A stretch of DNA of 64,000 bases from DASQFI01 sp963780895 (GTDB lineage Bacteria > Acidobacteriota > Vicinamibacteria > Vicinamibacterales > SCN-69-37): assembly GCA_963780895.1 (NCBI GenBank), contig CAWAEG010000011.1:124001-188000 (forward strand), in the 5' to 3' direction. The notes below the pieces were generated by a model. The model did no database searches. It was not told the DNA's origin and saw only the letters and a list, made by a program, of their open reading frames with translations. How positions within the stretch are numbered: position 1 is the stretch's first letter; each line of letters opens with the position of its first letter. Below, piece by piece: positions 9,430 through 17,955 of this stretch. Made by a program: the position numbers and the translations under genes.

Positions 9430-10971
9430 GTGCTTTCAGAGTCACATGTAGGCCGGGGCTTTAGCCTCGGCAACAAGCCAGCCCTGACCGCCTCCGCCAA
9501 GGCTACGGCGAGTCTCGCCGAAGCTTCGCGAAGGCGGAAGGGCCGGCCTGCACCAGTCGGTTCCTTCTCGCTCGTCGCCCTCGCGACTGCCGCTCTGCTC
9601 GTTCCCGTCTACGCCCGATCGGCCGCTGATGCCGCCTGGCCGCAGTTCCGCGGTCCGTCAGGCGCCGGCATCCTTGACGACGCGAAGCTGCCGCTCGCGT
9701 GGTCCACGTCTTCGAACGTGGCATGGCGTGCCGATGTACCGGGGCGCGGCTGGTCCTCTCCGGTTGCCTGGAAAGATCAGGTTTTCGTGACGTCGGCGAT
9801 CAGTCCCGGCGCGTTCAAAGCGCCCTCAACCGGAATCTTCGGCAACGACTACGCGGCCGAGCTCACGGCCCAGGGCCTGTCATCCGAGGAAGTCATGAAG
9901 CGCGTCTCCGCCCGCGATCTCGAAAGCACCGAGGAGAGCGGAGAGATCCGCTACATGGTGTACGCCTTCGACGCGGCCACCGGACGCGTGCGGTGGGAGC
10001 GCGAGGTGCACAAGGGCGCGCCCTTCGGCGGCCGACATCGCAAGAACACGTTCGCATCAGAAACGCCGGCCACTGATGGCGAGCGGCTGTACGTGTACTT
10101 CGGGAACGTCGGGCTGTTCTGTTACGCGCTCGATGGCAAACCGATCTGGACGGCGAAGTTCGACCCGCAGCCGATGTATCTGAACTTCGGGACCGCCTCG
10201 TCGCCGGTGGTCCATGATGGCAAGGTGTTCATCGTGCACGACAACGACGGCATCTCGTTCGTCGCGGCCGTCGACGTGCGCACCGGCAAGATCCTGTGGC
10301 GTGTCGCCGGCGACTCGCCGGTCGCACGCGGGTCCGGCTGGTCCACCCCGTTCGTGTGGAAACGCGCGGACCGAATCGAGCTCGTCGTCATCAGGCGACA
10401 GCATGCGGTGGCCTACAGCCTGGACGGCAAGGAACTCTGGCGGCTGCGCGGATTGGTGGGGCAGTCGACACCGAGCCCCGTGGCATCGGACGACATGCTT
10501 TACGTCAGCACTGGATCACAGGGCGAATCGAACCGGCCGGTCTTCGCGGTTCGGGCCGGCGGCACCGGCGACATCTCCCTTGCCGCGGGCGAGACGAGCA
10601 ACACCTCGGTCGCGTGGACGCATCCCCGCGCATCGGCTTACACATCCTCGCCGCTGATCTACCGGGGCCGCGTGTACATCGTGAACGACAACGGCGTCCT
10701 GCTGGTGATGGACGCGAAGACGGGCGCCGAGATTTACAAGGCGCGGGTCGGCGGCATCGGCAACACGTTCTCGGCGTCGCCGTGGGCGGTGAACGGAAAC
10801 GTGTTCTTTCTGAGCGAAGACGGCGTGACCTTCGGCATCGAAGCCGGCGACAAGTACGTCGAGGTTGCGAAGAACGATCTCGGCGAGATGAGCCTGGCGA
10901 CGCCGGCGCTCGCTCCGGACGCGATGTTCATCCGCACGATGACGAAGCTGTATCGGATTGCGGGCAAGTAA
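9430..10971 (+). CDS. PQQ-type beta-propeller (BamB-like) protein
   Basis: 513 residues from a GTG at 9430. The mature part begins AAWPQFRGPSGAGI, the usual opening of this propeller group, and has blades such as VYAFDAATGRVRWEREVH, VDVRTGKILWRVAGDSP and VMDAKTGAEIYKARVGG. A hydrophobic export signal (SFSLVALATAALLVPVYA) lies only around residue 45. The codons before it are made of two palindromic repeats (9452-9471 and 9488-9537), so the true start is uncertain and may have been changed by insertion of those repeats. Probable role: secreted or periplasmic propeller; ligand unknown. Confidence 0.75.
   Translation: MLSESHVGRGFSLGNKPALTASAKATASLAEASRRRKGRPAPVGSFSLVALATAALLVPVYARSAADAAWPQFRGPSGAGILDDAKLPLAWSTSSNVAWRADVPGRGWSSPVAWKDQVFVTSAISPGAFKAPSTGIFGNDYAAELTAQGLSSEEVMKRVSARDLESTEESGEIRYMVYAFDAATGRVRWEREVHKGAPFGGRHRKNTFASETPATDGERLYVYFGNVGLFCYALDGKPIWTAKFDPQPMYLNFGTASSPVVHDGKVFIVHDNDGISFVAAVDVRTGKILWRVAGDSPVARGSGWSTPFVWKRADRIELVVIRRQHAVAYSLDGKELWRLRGLVGQSTPSPVASDDMLYVSTGSQGESNRPVFAVRAGGTGDISLAAGETSNTSVAWTHPRASAYTSSPLIYRGRVYIVNDNGVLLVMDAKTGAEIYKARVGGIGNTFSASPWAVNGNVFFLSEDGVTFGIEAGDKYVEVAKNDLGEMSLATPALAPDAMFIRTMTKLYRIAGK
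9452..9471. repeat. GGGGCTTTAGCC-type palindrome
   Basis: An imperfect 20-base palindrome with arms GCCGGGGCT and AGCCTCGGC around two bases. It resembles the GGGCTTCAGCCC palindrome at 43333. Confidence 0.6.
9488..9537. repeat. Imperfect inverted repeat of the CCGCCTTCGCGAAG type
   Basis: About 25-base arms (9488-9512 and 9513-9537) that pair imperfectly with a one-base slip; both contain CTWCGGCGAG. It lies inside the first codons assigned to the propeller gene. A related string with CTACGGCGGACAACCTTCGC occurs near 19030. Confidence 0.55.
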
Positions 10972-10988
10972 CCTGTCCGGCGAGAGGC

Positions 10989-11010
10989 TCAAAGGCCCAA
11001 AGGCCGAGCC
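10989..11010. repeat. CAAAGGCC repeat in a small hairpin
   Basis: Two units of CAAAGGCC bracketed by GGCTC upstream and GAGCC downstream, between two convergent genes. It could serve as a weak bidirectional terminator. Confidence 0.4.
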
Positions 11011-11044
11011 AGCGCTTGCTGAAGTTTGACGCTGTGGCGCGTTT

Positions 11045-11497
11045 CTACTTCAAGACGGCGCCGGTCACCTTCACCTGATACTTGTTGCCGAAGTCGGACG
11101 CGGTTGGCTGCGCGGCGAGCTGTTCTTTCGCAGCCTCGTTGCCTTCCTTGTCGCCGGCGGCGATGCGTTCGAAGACGCCTTCGGCCGACGCGCGCTTGCC
11201 CTTCGCCGCGATCGGGAACGTCAGCGCGCCGTCGTGATCGACCTTGAAGCGCACCGTCTGGGCCGACTCCGCGGAGTCGCCGAGCGCCATCCAGCAGCCC
11301 ATCTCCTGACAGACCGCGCTGACGACCCCATCGAGCCGGACCGTCTTGCCGACGAACTGCTCGGGGGTCTTGTAGAGAGCGGCGATTGGCGTCGCCTCGG
11401 CGAGTTTCACGCCGGCGCCGAGCGTCTGCTCGGCCGGCGTCTGAGCCATGACGAAGGCGATAATCAAGAGGGCTGTCGGAATGCGCATGCGTGTCAT
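11045..11497 (-). CDS. DUF4920 domain-containing exported protein
   Basis: About 150 residues with an N-terminal signal (MTRMRIPTALLIIAFVMA). In-frame starts are possible at 11509, 11497 and 11488. The core has GKTVRLDGVVSAVCQEMGCW, the CxxxGCW hallmark of DUF4920, an OB-fold-like family of unknown function found in periplasmic proteins. The two cysteines could bind metal or form a disulfide. It is divergent from the DUF1684 lipoprotein, with only about ten bases between the two chosen start codons, so one of those starts is probably wrong or the promoters overlap. Confidence 0.8.
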   Translation of the reverse strand: MTRMRIPTALLIIAFVMAQTPAEQTLGAGVKLAEATPIAALYKTPEQFVGKTVRLDGVVSAVCQEMGCWMALGDSAESAQTVRFKVDHDGALTFPIAAKGKRASAEGVFERIAAGDKEGNEAAKEQLAAQPTASDFGNKYQVKVTGAVLK

Positions 11498-11507
11498 TAT
11501 CTCTGAC

Positions 11508-12467
11508 ATGACCTCGGGTGTCTTTTTGACGGCTCAAAAAGACACCCGAGGTGTGTGGCTCGCCGCTGTCCTGCTGCTGGCCGCCGGCTGCGCGTCTCCC
11601 GCGCCCGAACCGCCACCGCCTCTCACCGAAGGGGTCATCAAGGAGATCGAAGCCTGGCGGACGAAACACGAAGTCGACTACCGGCGCGACTGGGTCACCA
11701 TCGCCGGACTGCACGACCTCAAACAAGGTCCAAATACTGCGGGCAGCGACAAGTCGAACGACATCGTGCTCTCACCGCCGATCCCTCCCGCGCTCGGCCG
11801 GTTCGTGCTCGAGGGTCAGAGAGTACGATTCGAGCCCGCGAAGGGCGCCAACGTGCTCCTGAACGATAAACCTGTGACCGCTACGATCGACTTGAAGGAC
11901 GATGGAGGGCCGGGCGCGGACCAGCTCCTGGTGGGCGACGTGCGCATGGTCGTCCACGTGAGCGGCGATCGCCGGTCGCTTCGCGTGCGCGATCCGAATG
12001 GCGAGCAGGCACGCAACTTCCTCGGATTCAGCTGGTTCCCGATCGAATCGAAGTGGCGCGTGGCCGGCCGCTTCATCAAAGACGCCGAGCCGCGCAAGCT
12101 GCCGGTCGTGAACACGTTCGGCGACACCGACACCTACACCACCGAAGGCGTCGTCGAGTTCACGCTGCTCGGACAGACGCTGCGCCTGCGGCCGTTCACG
12201 ACCCGGCCCAAGCGGTTCTACTTCGTCTTCCGCGACGCGTCGAGCGGAGAGGAGACGTACGAAGCCGCGCGCTTCGTGTACTCCAACCTGCTGGACGACG
12301 GGACAACGGTGATCGACTTCAACCAGGCGTACAACCCGCCGTGCGCGTTCAATCCCTTCACGACATGTCCGATTCCGCTCAAAGAGAACCGGCTGCCGAT
12401 TAAGATTCTGGCCGGGGAAAAGGCGTATCCGGTGCACGTGCCATTGCCGTCGCGTCAGGGTGGGTGA
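11508..12467 (+). CDS. DUF1684 domain-containing lipoprotein
   Basis: 319 residues from ATG 11508. A lipobox, LLLAAGC, marks it as a lipoprotein. The rest matches DUF1684: EIEAWRTKHEVDYRRDW at the start of the domain, FLGFSWFPIESKWRVAGRF, and the conserved end with NPPCAFNPFTTCPIPLKENR. The biochemical role of the family is not known. The first 15 codons lie in a perfect inverted repeat (11511-11552), so a GTG at 11553 is an alternative start. The stop codon overlaps the ATG of the next gene as TGATG, which implies translational coupling. Confidence 0.85.
   Translation: MTSGVFLTAQKDTRGVWLAAVLLLAAGCASPAPEPPPPLTEGVIKEIEAWRTKHEVDYRRDWVTIAGLHDLKQGPNTAGSDKSNDIVLSPPIPPALGRFVLEGQRVRFEPAKGANVLLNDKPVTATIDLKDDGGPGADQLLVGDVRMVVHVSGDRRSLRVRDPNGEQARNFLGFSWFPIESKWRVAGRFIKDAEPRKLPVVNTFGDTDTYTTEGVVEFTLLGQTLRLRPFTTRPKRFYFVFRDASSGEETYEAARFVYSNLLDDGTTVIDFNQAYNPPCAFNPFTTCPIPLKENRLPIKILAGEKAYPVHVPLPSRQGG
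11511..11552. repeat. 17-bp perfect inverted repeat (ATGACCTC-type palindrome, copy 1)
   Basis: Arms 11511-11527 (ACCTCGGGTGTCTTTTT) and 11536-11552 pair perfectly around an eight-base loop. It sits between two divergent genes and over the first codons of the lipoprotein gene, so it cannot be simply a terminator. A second element of the same design is at 14076-14122. Confidence 0.85.
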
Positions 12468-14077
12468 TGCGGCGCGCTGCGCCCGTCCTCGTCCTCTGCG
12501 GATTCCTTGTCTCCGGTTCGTGCAGTCGGCCGGAGCCTGCCGCCGGCGCGGGAAGCGACGCGGACCTGGTCGCGTTGTTCAAGCAGTGGCGCGATTTCCA
12601 GGCGCCAATCCTCGTGAACAGCGTGCCCGACTACCGCGCCGCGTCCATGGCGGCGCAGCACCGCGAGCTCGCCAACTACCAGCGCAGGCTCGCGGCAATC
12701 GATTCGTCCACATGGCCCATTCCACAGCAGGTCGATTACCACATCGTGCGCGCGGAGATGAATGGACTCGACTTCGATCATCGGATCCTGAGGCCATGGG
12801 CCAACGATCCGGCGTTTTACGTGACGGTGTTTCCCTCCGAAAGCGACCAGCCCGCGCGTGAAGGCCATTACGCGCGCGGATCGGTGGAGCTGTGGAAGTA
12901 CAACTGGCCTCTCGGTGCGGCGAGCCGTGCCGAGATTCGAACGGGCCTTGCCGCGGTGCCTCCGCTGCTCGATCAGGCGCGTGTGAACCTGGTCGGCACG
13001 GGCCAGGATTTATGGACGTTCGGGACGCGGCGGATTCGCGCGCAAAGTACCGACCTTCAGCGCTTTGCCGCGCGCCTGGCCGACGCGGGCGCGACGGATC
13101 TGGTCGCCGACGTAACACGCGCGCAGGCGGCGACCGACGCATTCGCCGCGTGGCTCGACGGTCAGACCGCGACGAAAACGGCTCCCTCCGGCGTCGGCGT
13201 CGAGAACTACACCTGGTATCTCCAGAACGTCCAGCTGCTGCCGTACACGTGGCAGGACGCCATGACGCTCATGCAGCGGGAGCTCGCCCGCGCGCACTCG
13301 GCGCTGGCGCTCGAGGAGTCTCGCAACGCGAGCCTTCCGCCGTCGACGCCCATCGCATCCGCCGACGAATACGAGAAACGGTCGCAGGCGGCGGTGACCG
13401 ATTACATGCTCTTTCTCAAGGAGCGTGACCTGCTGACGATTCGGGACGACATGGATGCCGCGATCCGGGCGCGGCTGGGCCGCTACTCGGCCGGGCCGCG
13501 CGAGTTCTTCGGCGAGGTCGATCATCACGATCCGCAGGTGATGCGCACGCACGGCTATCACTGGTTCGACAAAGCCCGGATGGCCGGTGATCCACACGCG
13601 AGCGCGATTCGCCGCGGACCGCTCCTGTACAACATCTTCATCACCCGGACCGAAGGGCATGCGACCGGCTGGGAGGAGATGATGCTCCAGGCGGGGATGT
13701 TCGACCGGAATCCGCGTTCCCGCGAGCTCATCTACATCCTGCTCGCGCAGCGCGCCGCGCGCGCCCAGGGGGATCTTCGGATGCACGCCCGGCAGGCGAC
13801 GCTCGAACAGGCGTCGGCCTTCACGTCCGCGAACACGCCGCGGGGCTGGCTGAGCCTCGAAGGGCAGCTCGTCCGGGGAGAACAGCACCTTTACCTTCGT
13901 CAGCCTGCCTACGGCATCAGCTACGTCGTCGGGAAGATTCAGATCGAGCAGTTGCTTGCGGATCGGCGCCGGCAGCTTGGCGGGAATTTCACGATGCGCC
14001 GCTTCATGGACGAGTTCGACGCGGCCGGCTTGATCCCGATCTCGCTCATCCGCTGGGAGCTGACCGGAGTGAAATGA
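12467..14077 (+). CDS. DUF885 family lipoprotein (probable zinc peptidase fold)
   Basis: 536 residues from the ATG overlapping the previous stop (TGATG). The signal peptide ends in a lipobox-like SGSC. DUF885 proteins are alpha-helical M32-like presumed metallopeptidases; here the C-terminal half keeps GHATGWEEMM, near the conserved helix where the family places its metal site, and the N-terminal half has DFQAPILVNSVPDYRAASM and PIPQQVDYHIVRAEMNGLDF. I cannot see an unambiguous HExxH, so activity is not assured. It is probably co-translated with the DUF1684 lipoprotein. Confidence 0.82.
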   Translation: MRRAAPVLVLCGFLVSGSCSRPEPAAGAGSDADLVALFKQWRDFQAPILVNSVPDYRAASMAAQHRELANYQRRLAAIDSSTWPIPQQVDYHIVRAEMNGLDFDHRILRPWANDPAFYVTVFPSESDQPAREGHYARGSVELWKYNWPLGAASRAEIRTGLAAVPPLLDQARVNLVGTGQDLWTFGTRRIRAQSTDLQRFAARLADAGATDLVADVTRAQAATDAFAAWLDGQTATKTAPSGVGVENYTWYLQNVQLLPYTWQDAMTLMQRELARAHSALALEESRNASLPPSTPIASADEYEKRSQAAVTDYMLFLKERDLLTIRDDMDAAIRARLGRYSAGPREFFGEVDHHDPQVMRTHGYHWFDKARMAGDPHASAIRRGPLLYNIFITRTEGHATGWEEMMLQAGMFDRNPRSRELIYILLAQRAARAQGDLRMHARQATLEQASAFTSANTPRGWLSLEGQLVRGEQHLYLRQPAYGISYVVGKIQIEQLLADRRRQLGGNFTMRRFMDEFDAAGLIPISLIRWELTGVK

Positions 14078-14122
14078 CCTCCGAGGTCGTTTTACGTTTT
14101 TTGAAAAACGACCTCGGAGGTC
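14076..14122. terminator. 18-bp perfect inverted repeat between convergent genes (ATGACCTC-type palindrome, copy 2)
   Basis: Arms 14076-14093 (GACCTCCGAGGTCGTTTT) and 14105-14122 pair perfectly with an 11-base loop, and both strands give a stem bordered by T residues. It covers the DUF885 stop codon and the last codons of cysA. It may work as a bidirectional terminator. Its close likeness to the palindrome at 11511 suggests a dispersed repeat family. Confidence 0.7.
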
Positions 14123-15177
14123 TTTTCCTCCAGGAATACGCGCAGCCGCCGTGGCGTGATGTGCAGCCGTTCGCCGCGCGCGGGTGCGAGTGCGTCGTAC
14201 GCGTCCCGGCCGAGCTCCACCCGGATCGTCCGGCCGTCATCGTCGCGCAGGTCGACTTTGACGATACCGCCCGTGGCGTTTACGTCCACGACGCGGCCCC
14301 ATAGACCGCCGGGCTGACCGGTCCGGCTCAAGCTGAGCTCATGGGGCCGGGCGTACCCGGCCGCGGCGTGAGGGGTGGGCTCGTTGTGAGCGGGGTAGTC
14401 CACCGACAGCGGCCCGAGCAGCGCCTTGCCGGCCTCGACGCGGCCATGAAAGATGTTCACGCTGCCGAGGAAGTTCATGACGAATGGCGTGGCTGGATGA
14501 TCGAACAGCTCCTCCGGACTGCCGTCCTGCTCGATCCGTCCGGCGTTCATGATGACGACGCGATCGGCGAGCTCGAGCGCCTCTTCCTGATCGTGCGTGA
14601 CGAAGACGCTCGTCACGTGAATCTCCTCGTGCAGCCGCCGGAGCCACCGGCGAAGCTCCTGCCGGACCTTGGCATCGAGCGCGCCGAAGGGCTCGTCGAG
14701 CAGCAGCACCTTCGGCTCGACCGCCAGCGCTCGCGCCAGCGCGACGCGCTGCCGCTGACCGCCCGACAACTGACGAGGATACCGGTCCCCGAGGTAATCG
14801 AGCTGAACCAGCTCGAGCAGATGCCTCACGCGATCATGAATGGTCTGTCGGGACGGCCGGCGATCGCGCGGCTGCACACGCAGGCCAAACGCGACGTTTT
14901 CGAAGACCGTCATGTGCCGGAAGAGCGCGTAGTGCTGAAAGACGAACCCGACGCGCCGGTCCCTGGCGGTACGTGCGCTCGCGTCCTCGTTTTCGAGCAT
15001 CACGGTGCCCGTGTCGGGCCGCTCGAGTCCCGCGATGACGCGCAGCAGCGTCGTCTTACCCGAGCCCGACGGCCCGAGGAGCGCGACGAGCTCGCCGGCC
15101 GGCACCCGGAAGCTCACGTCGTCGAGTGACGTGAACGACCCGAACGTCTTCGAGACGTGGCGAACTTCGATACCCAT
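14092..15177 (-). CDS. cysA: Sulfate/thiosulfate ABC transporter ATP-binding protein CysA
   Basis: 361 residues, cytoplasmic ATPase of the sulfate importer. Walker A is GPSGSGKTT (about 35-43), the Q-loop is in VGFVFQHYALF, the signature is LSGGQRQRVALARALA, Walker B is VLLLDEPFGALD and the switch histidine is in FVTHDQEEAL. The C-terminal 110 residues form the CysA-type TOBE/regulatory part (GFVMNFLGSV-like MNFLGSVNIFHGRVE). It ends the operon sbp-cysT-cysW-cysA, three bases after cysW. The last ten codons are part of the 14076-14122 palindrome, so the extreme C-terminus (SEVVFQKT) may derive from the repeat. Confidence 0.95.
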   Translation of the reverse strand: MGIEVRHVSKTFGSFTSLDDVSFRVPAGELVALLGPSGSGKTTLLRVIAGLERPDTGTVMLENEDASARTARDRRVGFVFQHYALFRHMTVFENVAFGLRVQPRDRRPSRQTIHDRVRHLLELVQLDYLGDRYPRQLSGGQRQRVALARALAVEPKVLLLDEPFGALDAKVRQELRRWLRRLHEEIHVTSVFVTHDQEEALELADRVVIMNAGRIEQDGSPEELFDHPATPFVMNFLGSVNIFHGRVEAGKALLGPLSVDYPAHNEPTPHAAAGYARPHELSLSRTGQPGGLWGRVVDVNATGGIVKVDLRDDDGRTIRVELGRDAYDALAPARGERLHITPRRLRVFLEEKTSEVVFQKT

Positions 15178-15180
15178 CGA

Positions 15181-16041
15181 TCACCCTTTCATCCGGTATT
15201 CGACGAACGACTTCGCGACGAGCGTCGCGAGCGCGAGCAGCGTCAGCAGTGAGGCGACCGCGAACGCCGCCTGGAAGTTGTATTCGTTGTAGAGAATCTC
15301 GACGTGCAGCGGCAGCGTGTTGGTCAGGCCGCGGATCTTTCCCGAAACCACCGAGACCGCGCCGAACTCACCCATGGCGCGCGCGCTGCTCAGGATCACG
15401 CCGTAGAGGAGTCCCCATTTGATGTTCGGCAGGGTCACGCGCAGAAACGTCTGCAGGCCGCCGGCGCCGAGCACGCGCGCGGCTTCCTCTTCTTCGGTCC
15501 CCGCCGCTTCCATGACGGGGATGATTTCGCGCGCCACGAACGGAAACGACACGAAGATCGTCGCCAGGACGATGCCGGGCACCGCGAAGACGACTTTCAG
15601 ATCGTGAGCGTCCATCCACGGGCCGAGCAGTCCCTGTCGGCCGAACAGGAGAATGAACACGATGCCCGCGATGACGGGGGACACGGCAAACGGCAGGTCG
15701 ACGAACGTCATCAGCAGGCTTCGTCCGGGGAAGCGAAACTTGGCGATCGCCCAACCCGCGGCGAGACCGAACACCAGATTGGCCGGTACGGCGATCGCTG
15801 CGGCGAAGAACGTCAGCGACAGCGCCGAGAGGGCGTCGTCGTTCGTGATGGCGGCCCGATACGCGTCCCACCCGTTCGCAAACGCCTCCGAGAACACCAG
15901 GATGAGCGGCAGGCCGAGAAACAGGCCGAGGAATCCGAGCGCGGCCGCGATGAACAGCCAACGCAGGTACGCGGGCTCGGTCAGATGCCGGCGTGGGCCA
16001 GTTCGCGGAGAAGTCGGAGGAGTGGGCCGATCCATCGCCAT
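15181..16041 (-). CDS. cysW: Sulfate ABC transporter permease CysW
   Basis: 286 residues with about six membrane helices. The EAA loop that contacts the ATPase is seen as MEAAGTEEEEAARVLGAGGL followed by a conserved VTLPNIKWGLLYG. The cytoplasmic start is Pro/Thr/Arg-rich. A second in-frame ATG two codons later is possible. It forms the inner-membrane channel with CysT and lies between cysT and cysA with three-base gaps, indicating one transcript. Confidence 0.93.
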   Translation of the reverse strand: MAMDRPTPPTSPRTGPRRHLTEPAYLRWLFIAAALGFLGLFLGLPLILVFSEAFANGWDAYRAAITNDDALSALSLTFFAAAIAVPANLVFGLAAGWAIAKFRFPGRSLLMTFVDLPFAVSPVIAGIVFILLFGRQGLLGPWMDAHDLKVVFAVPGIVLATIFVSFPFVAREIIPVMEAAGTEEEEAARVLGAGGLQTFLRVTLPNIKWGLLYGVILSSARAMGEFGAVSVVSGKIRGLTNTLPLHVEILYNEYNFQAAFAVASLLTLLALATLVAKSFVEYRMKG

Positions 16042-16044
16042 GCG

Positions 16045-16869
16045 TCAGTGCGCCAGCCGGCGGCTGCTCCAGTGCTGAAGCGCGTTGATGGACAGCAGGA
16101 GCACGAACGACAGCACGAGCATCACGAGCGCCACCGCCGTCGCGCCCGCGTAGTCGTACTGCTCGAGCTTGGTGACGATGAGGAGGGGCGAGATCTCCGT
16201 CCGCATCGGCATGTTGCCGGAGATGAACACGACCGATCCGTACTCCCCGATCGCGCGCGCGAACGCGAGGGCGAATCCCGTGAGCCACGCCGGATACAGG
16301 TACGGCAGGATGACGCGCCGGACGACGGCCCACCTGCTGGCCCCCAGGCTCGTCGCGGCCTCTTCGACCTGGAGATCGAGGTCTTCGAGCACCGGCTGCA
16401 GCGTCCGGACGACGAACGGAAGGCCGATGAAAACGAGCGCAATGGTGACGCCGAGCGGCGTGAACGCGAGCGTGACCCCGTACCGCGCGAGGGGAGCGCC
16501 CAGCCAACCGTTCGGCGCGCAGATCGCGGTCAGGGTGATACCGGCCACTGCCGTCGGGAGCGCGAAGGGCAGGTCGATGAGCGCATCCACGATGCGCCGG
16601 CCGGGGAAGTCGTATCGCACGAGCACCCACGCGACCAGCATGCCGAACACGGCGTTCACGGCGGCCGCCGCGAGAGAGGCGCCCAGGCTCAGCCTGTACG
16701 AGGCCACCACCCGAGGGTCCGTGATCGTCTCGACGAACACCGGCCAGCTCGTCGTCGCCGTCTTCATCGGCAGCGTCATCAGCGGAACGAGCACAATCAG
16801 CGTGAGATAGAACAGCGTGAAGCCGAGCGTCAGACGGAAGCCGGGCAGGACGCGCGTTGAGGCAGCCAT
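16045..16869 (-). CDS. cysT: Sulfate ABC transporter permease CysT
   Basis: 274 residues starting MAASTRVLPGFRLTLGFTLF, with about six membrane segments and the CysT-type PLMTLPMKTATTSW early region. The EAA loop reads LEDLDLQVEEAATSLGASRW followed by RRVILPYLYPAWLTG. The start at 16869 leaves a one-base gap to the binding-protein gene; an upstream extension is only open frame inside sbp. It is the second permease of the transporter. Confidence 0.92.
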   Translation of the reverse strand: MAASTRVLPGFRLTLGFTLFYLTLIVLVPLMTLPMKTATTSWPVFVETITDPRVVASYRLSLGASLAAAAVNAVFGMLVAWVLVRYDFPGRRIVDALIDLPFALPTAVAGITLTAICAPNGWLGAPLARYGVTLAFTPLGVTIALVFIGLPFVVRTLQPVLEDLDLQVEEAATSLGASRWAVVRRVILPYLYPAWLTGFALAFARAIGEYGSVVFISGNMPMRTEISPLLIVTKLEQYDYAGATAVALVMLVLSFVLLLSINALQHWSSRRLAH

Positions 16870-16870
16870 C

Positions 16871-17890
16871 TCAGTCGCGTCCGGGACGGTAGATCTGATC
16901 GAACGTGGTGCGATCGGCGAAGTGCGCCTTGTGCGCCATCTGCCATCCACCGAAGGCGTCGCTCACCGTGAAGAGCGTCACCGGCGCGAAGCTCACCGCG
17001 GCCTTCGCGGCCGCGCCGGCCTCCCGGGGACGGTAGTAATGGCGCGCGGCGATTTCCTGGGCGTCGGTTGAGTACAGGAACTTCAGATACGCGTCGGCGA
17101 CCGCGCGCGTGCCTTTCCTGTCCACGACCTTGTCGACGATGGCGACCGGCGGCTCCGCGAGGATGCTGAGCGGCGGCGCGACGATCTCGACCGGCGTTCT
17201 GGCTTCTTTCATTGCGAGATACGCTTCGTTCTCCCATGTCAGGAGCACGTCGCCGATGCCGCGCTGCACGAACGTCGTGGTCGATCCCCTCGCGCCCGGG
17301 TCGAGCACCGGGACGTTCCGGTACAGCTGGGTGACGAACGCGCGGGCCGTGGCGTCGGAGCCGCCCGGCTGGCGCTTCGCGAATTCCCAGGCGGCGAGGT
17401 AATTCCATCGCGCGCCACCGGATGTTTTCGGATTCGGCGTAATCACGGCCACGCCCGGTCTGGCGAGATCGCTCCAGTCCCTGATGCGCTTCGGATTGCC
17501 CTTGCGCACGAGAAAGACAATCGTGGACGTGTACGGCGAGCTGTTCTGCGGGAGCCGCTGCTGCCAGCCGGCGTTGATGAGCCCGCTCGACTGGATCGCG
17601 TCGACGTCATAGGCGAGCGCGAGCGTGACGACATCGGCGGCGAGTCCGTCGATGACGGCGCGGGCCTGGCTGCCGGAGCCGCCGTGCGACTGCTGGATAG
17701 TGACGGTCTGCCCCGTGTTTGCCTGCCACTGTTTCGTGAAGACGGCGTTCAGGCTGGCGTACAGCTCGCGCGTGGGGTCGTAGGACACGTTCAGGAGCGT
17801 CTGGGGCGGAGCGGTCTCGCGTTCGGGGCTGGTGTAGGCGGCCAGGAGGCCTGCGAGGCCGAGGACCGCCAGCAGGAAGACTTTATTCAC
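16871..17890 (-). CDS. sbp: Sulfate ABC transporter periplasmic substrate-binding protein
   Basis: 339 residues from a GTG with GGAG five bases upstream. A signal peptide (MNKVFLLAVLGLAGLLAAYT) is followed by LLNVSYDPTRELYASLNAVF, the signature start of Sbp/CysP proteins, then QQSHGGSGSQARAVIDGL, which holds the sulfate-contacting loop, and VIFLVRKGNPKRIRDW-like TIVFLVRKGNPKRIRDWSDL and TPNPKTSGGARWNYLAAW. It delivers sulfate or thiosulfate to CysTWA. It is first in the structural operon, 65 bases after the Rrf2 gene. Confidence 0.94.
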   Translation of the reverse strand: MNKVFLLAVLGLAGLLAAYTSPERETAPPQTLLNVSYDPTRELYASLNAVFTKQWQANTGQTVTIQQSHGGSGSQARAVIDGLAADVVTLALAYDVDAIQSSGLINAGWQQRLPQNSSPYTSTIVFLVRKGNPKRIRDWSDLARPGVAVITPNPKTSGGARWNYLAAWEFAKRQPGGSDATARAFVTQLYRNVPVLDPGARGSTTTFVQRGIGDVLLTWENEAYLAMKEARTPVEIVAPPLSILAEPPVAIVDKVVDRKGTRAVADAYLKFLYSTDAQEIAARHYYRPREAGAAAKAAVSFAPVTLFTVSDAFGGWQMAHKAHFADRTTFDQIYRPGRD

Positions 17891-17930
17891 ATAATCTCCA
17901 TAGAATTAGTCGTCTTAATAGCCAGCCCAG
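17891..17930 (-). promoter_or_regulatory. A/T-rich leader of the sulfate-transport operon, possible Rrf2 site
   Basis: Between the Rrf2 gene and sbp the minus strand reads TTAAGACGACTAATTCTATG before GGAG and the GTG start. It is the only A/T-rich stretch in this area and fits an Rrf2-type operator or promoter, but I cannot match it to a defined consensus. Confidence 0.3.
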
Positions 17931-17955
17931 CCCATGGACCGCATCACGCGTATCC

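Noticed and set aside
9452..9471. Rho-independent terminator
   Set aside because: It is inside the frame of the propeller gene, no T tract follows, and no upstream gene on that strand needs it.
15304..16860. A 518-codon open frame on the plus strand
   Set aside because: It is the shadow of cysW and cysT, rich in Arg, Gln, Glu and His, with no recognisable domain.
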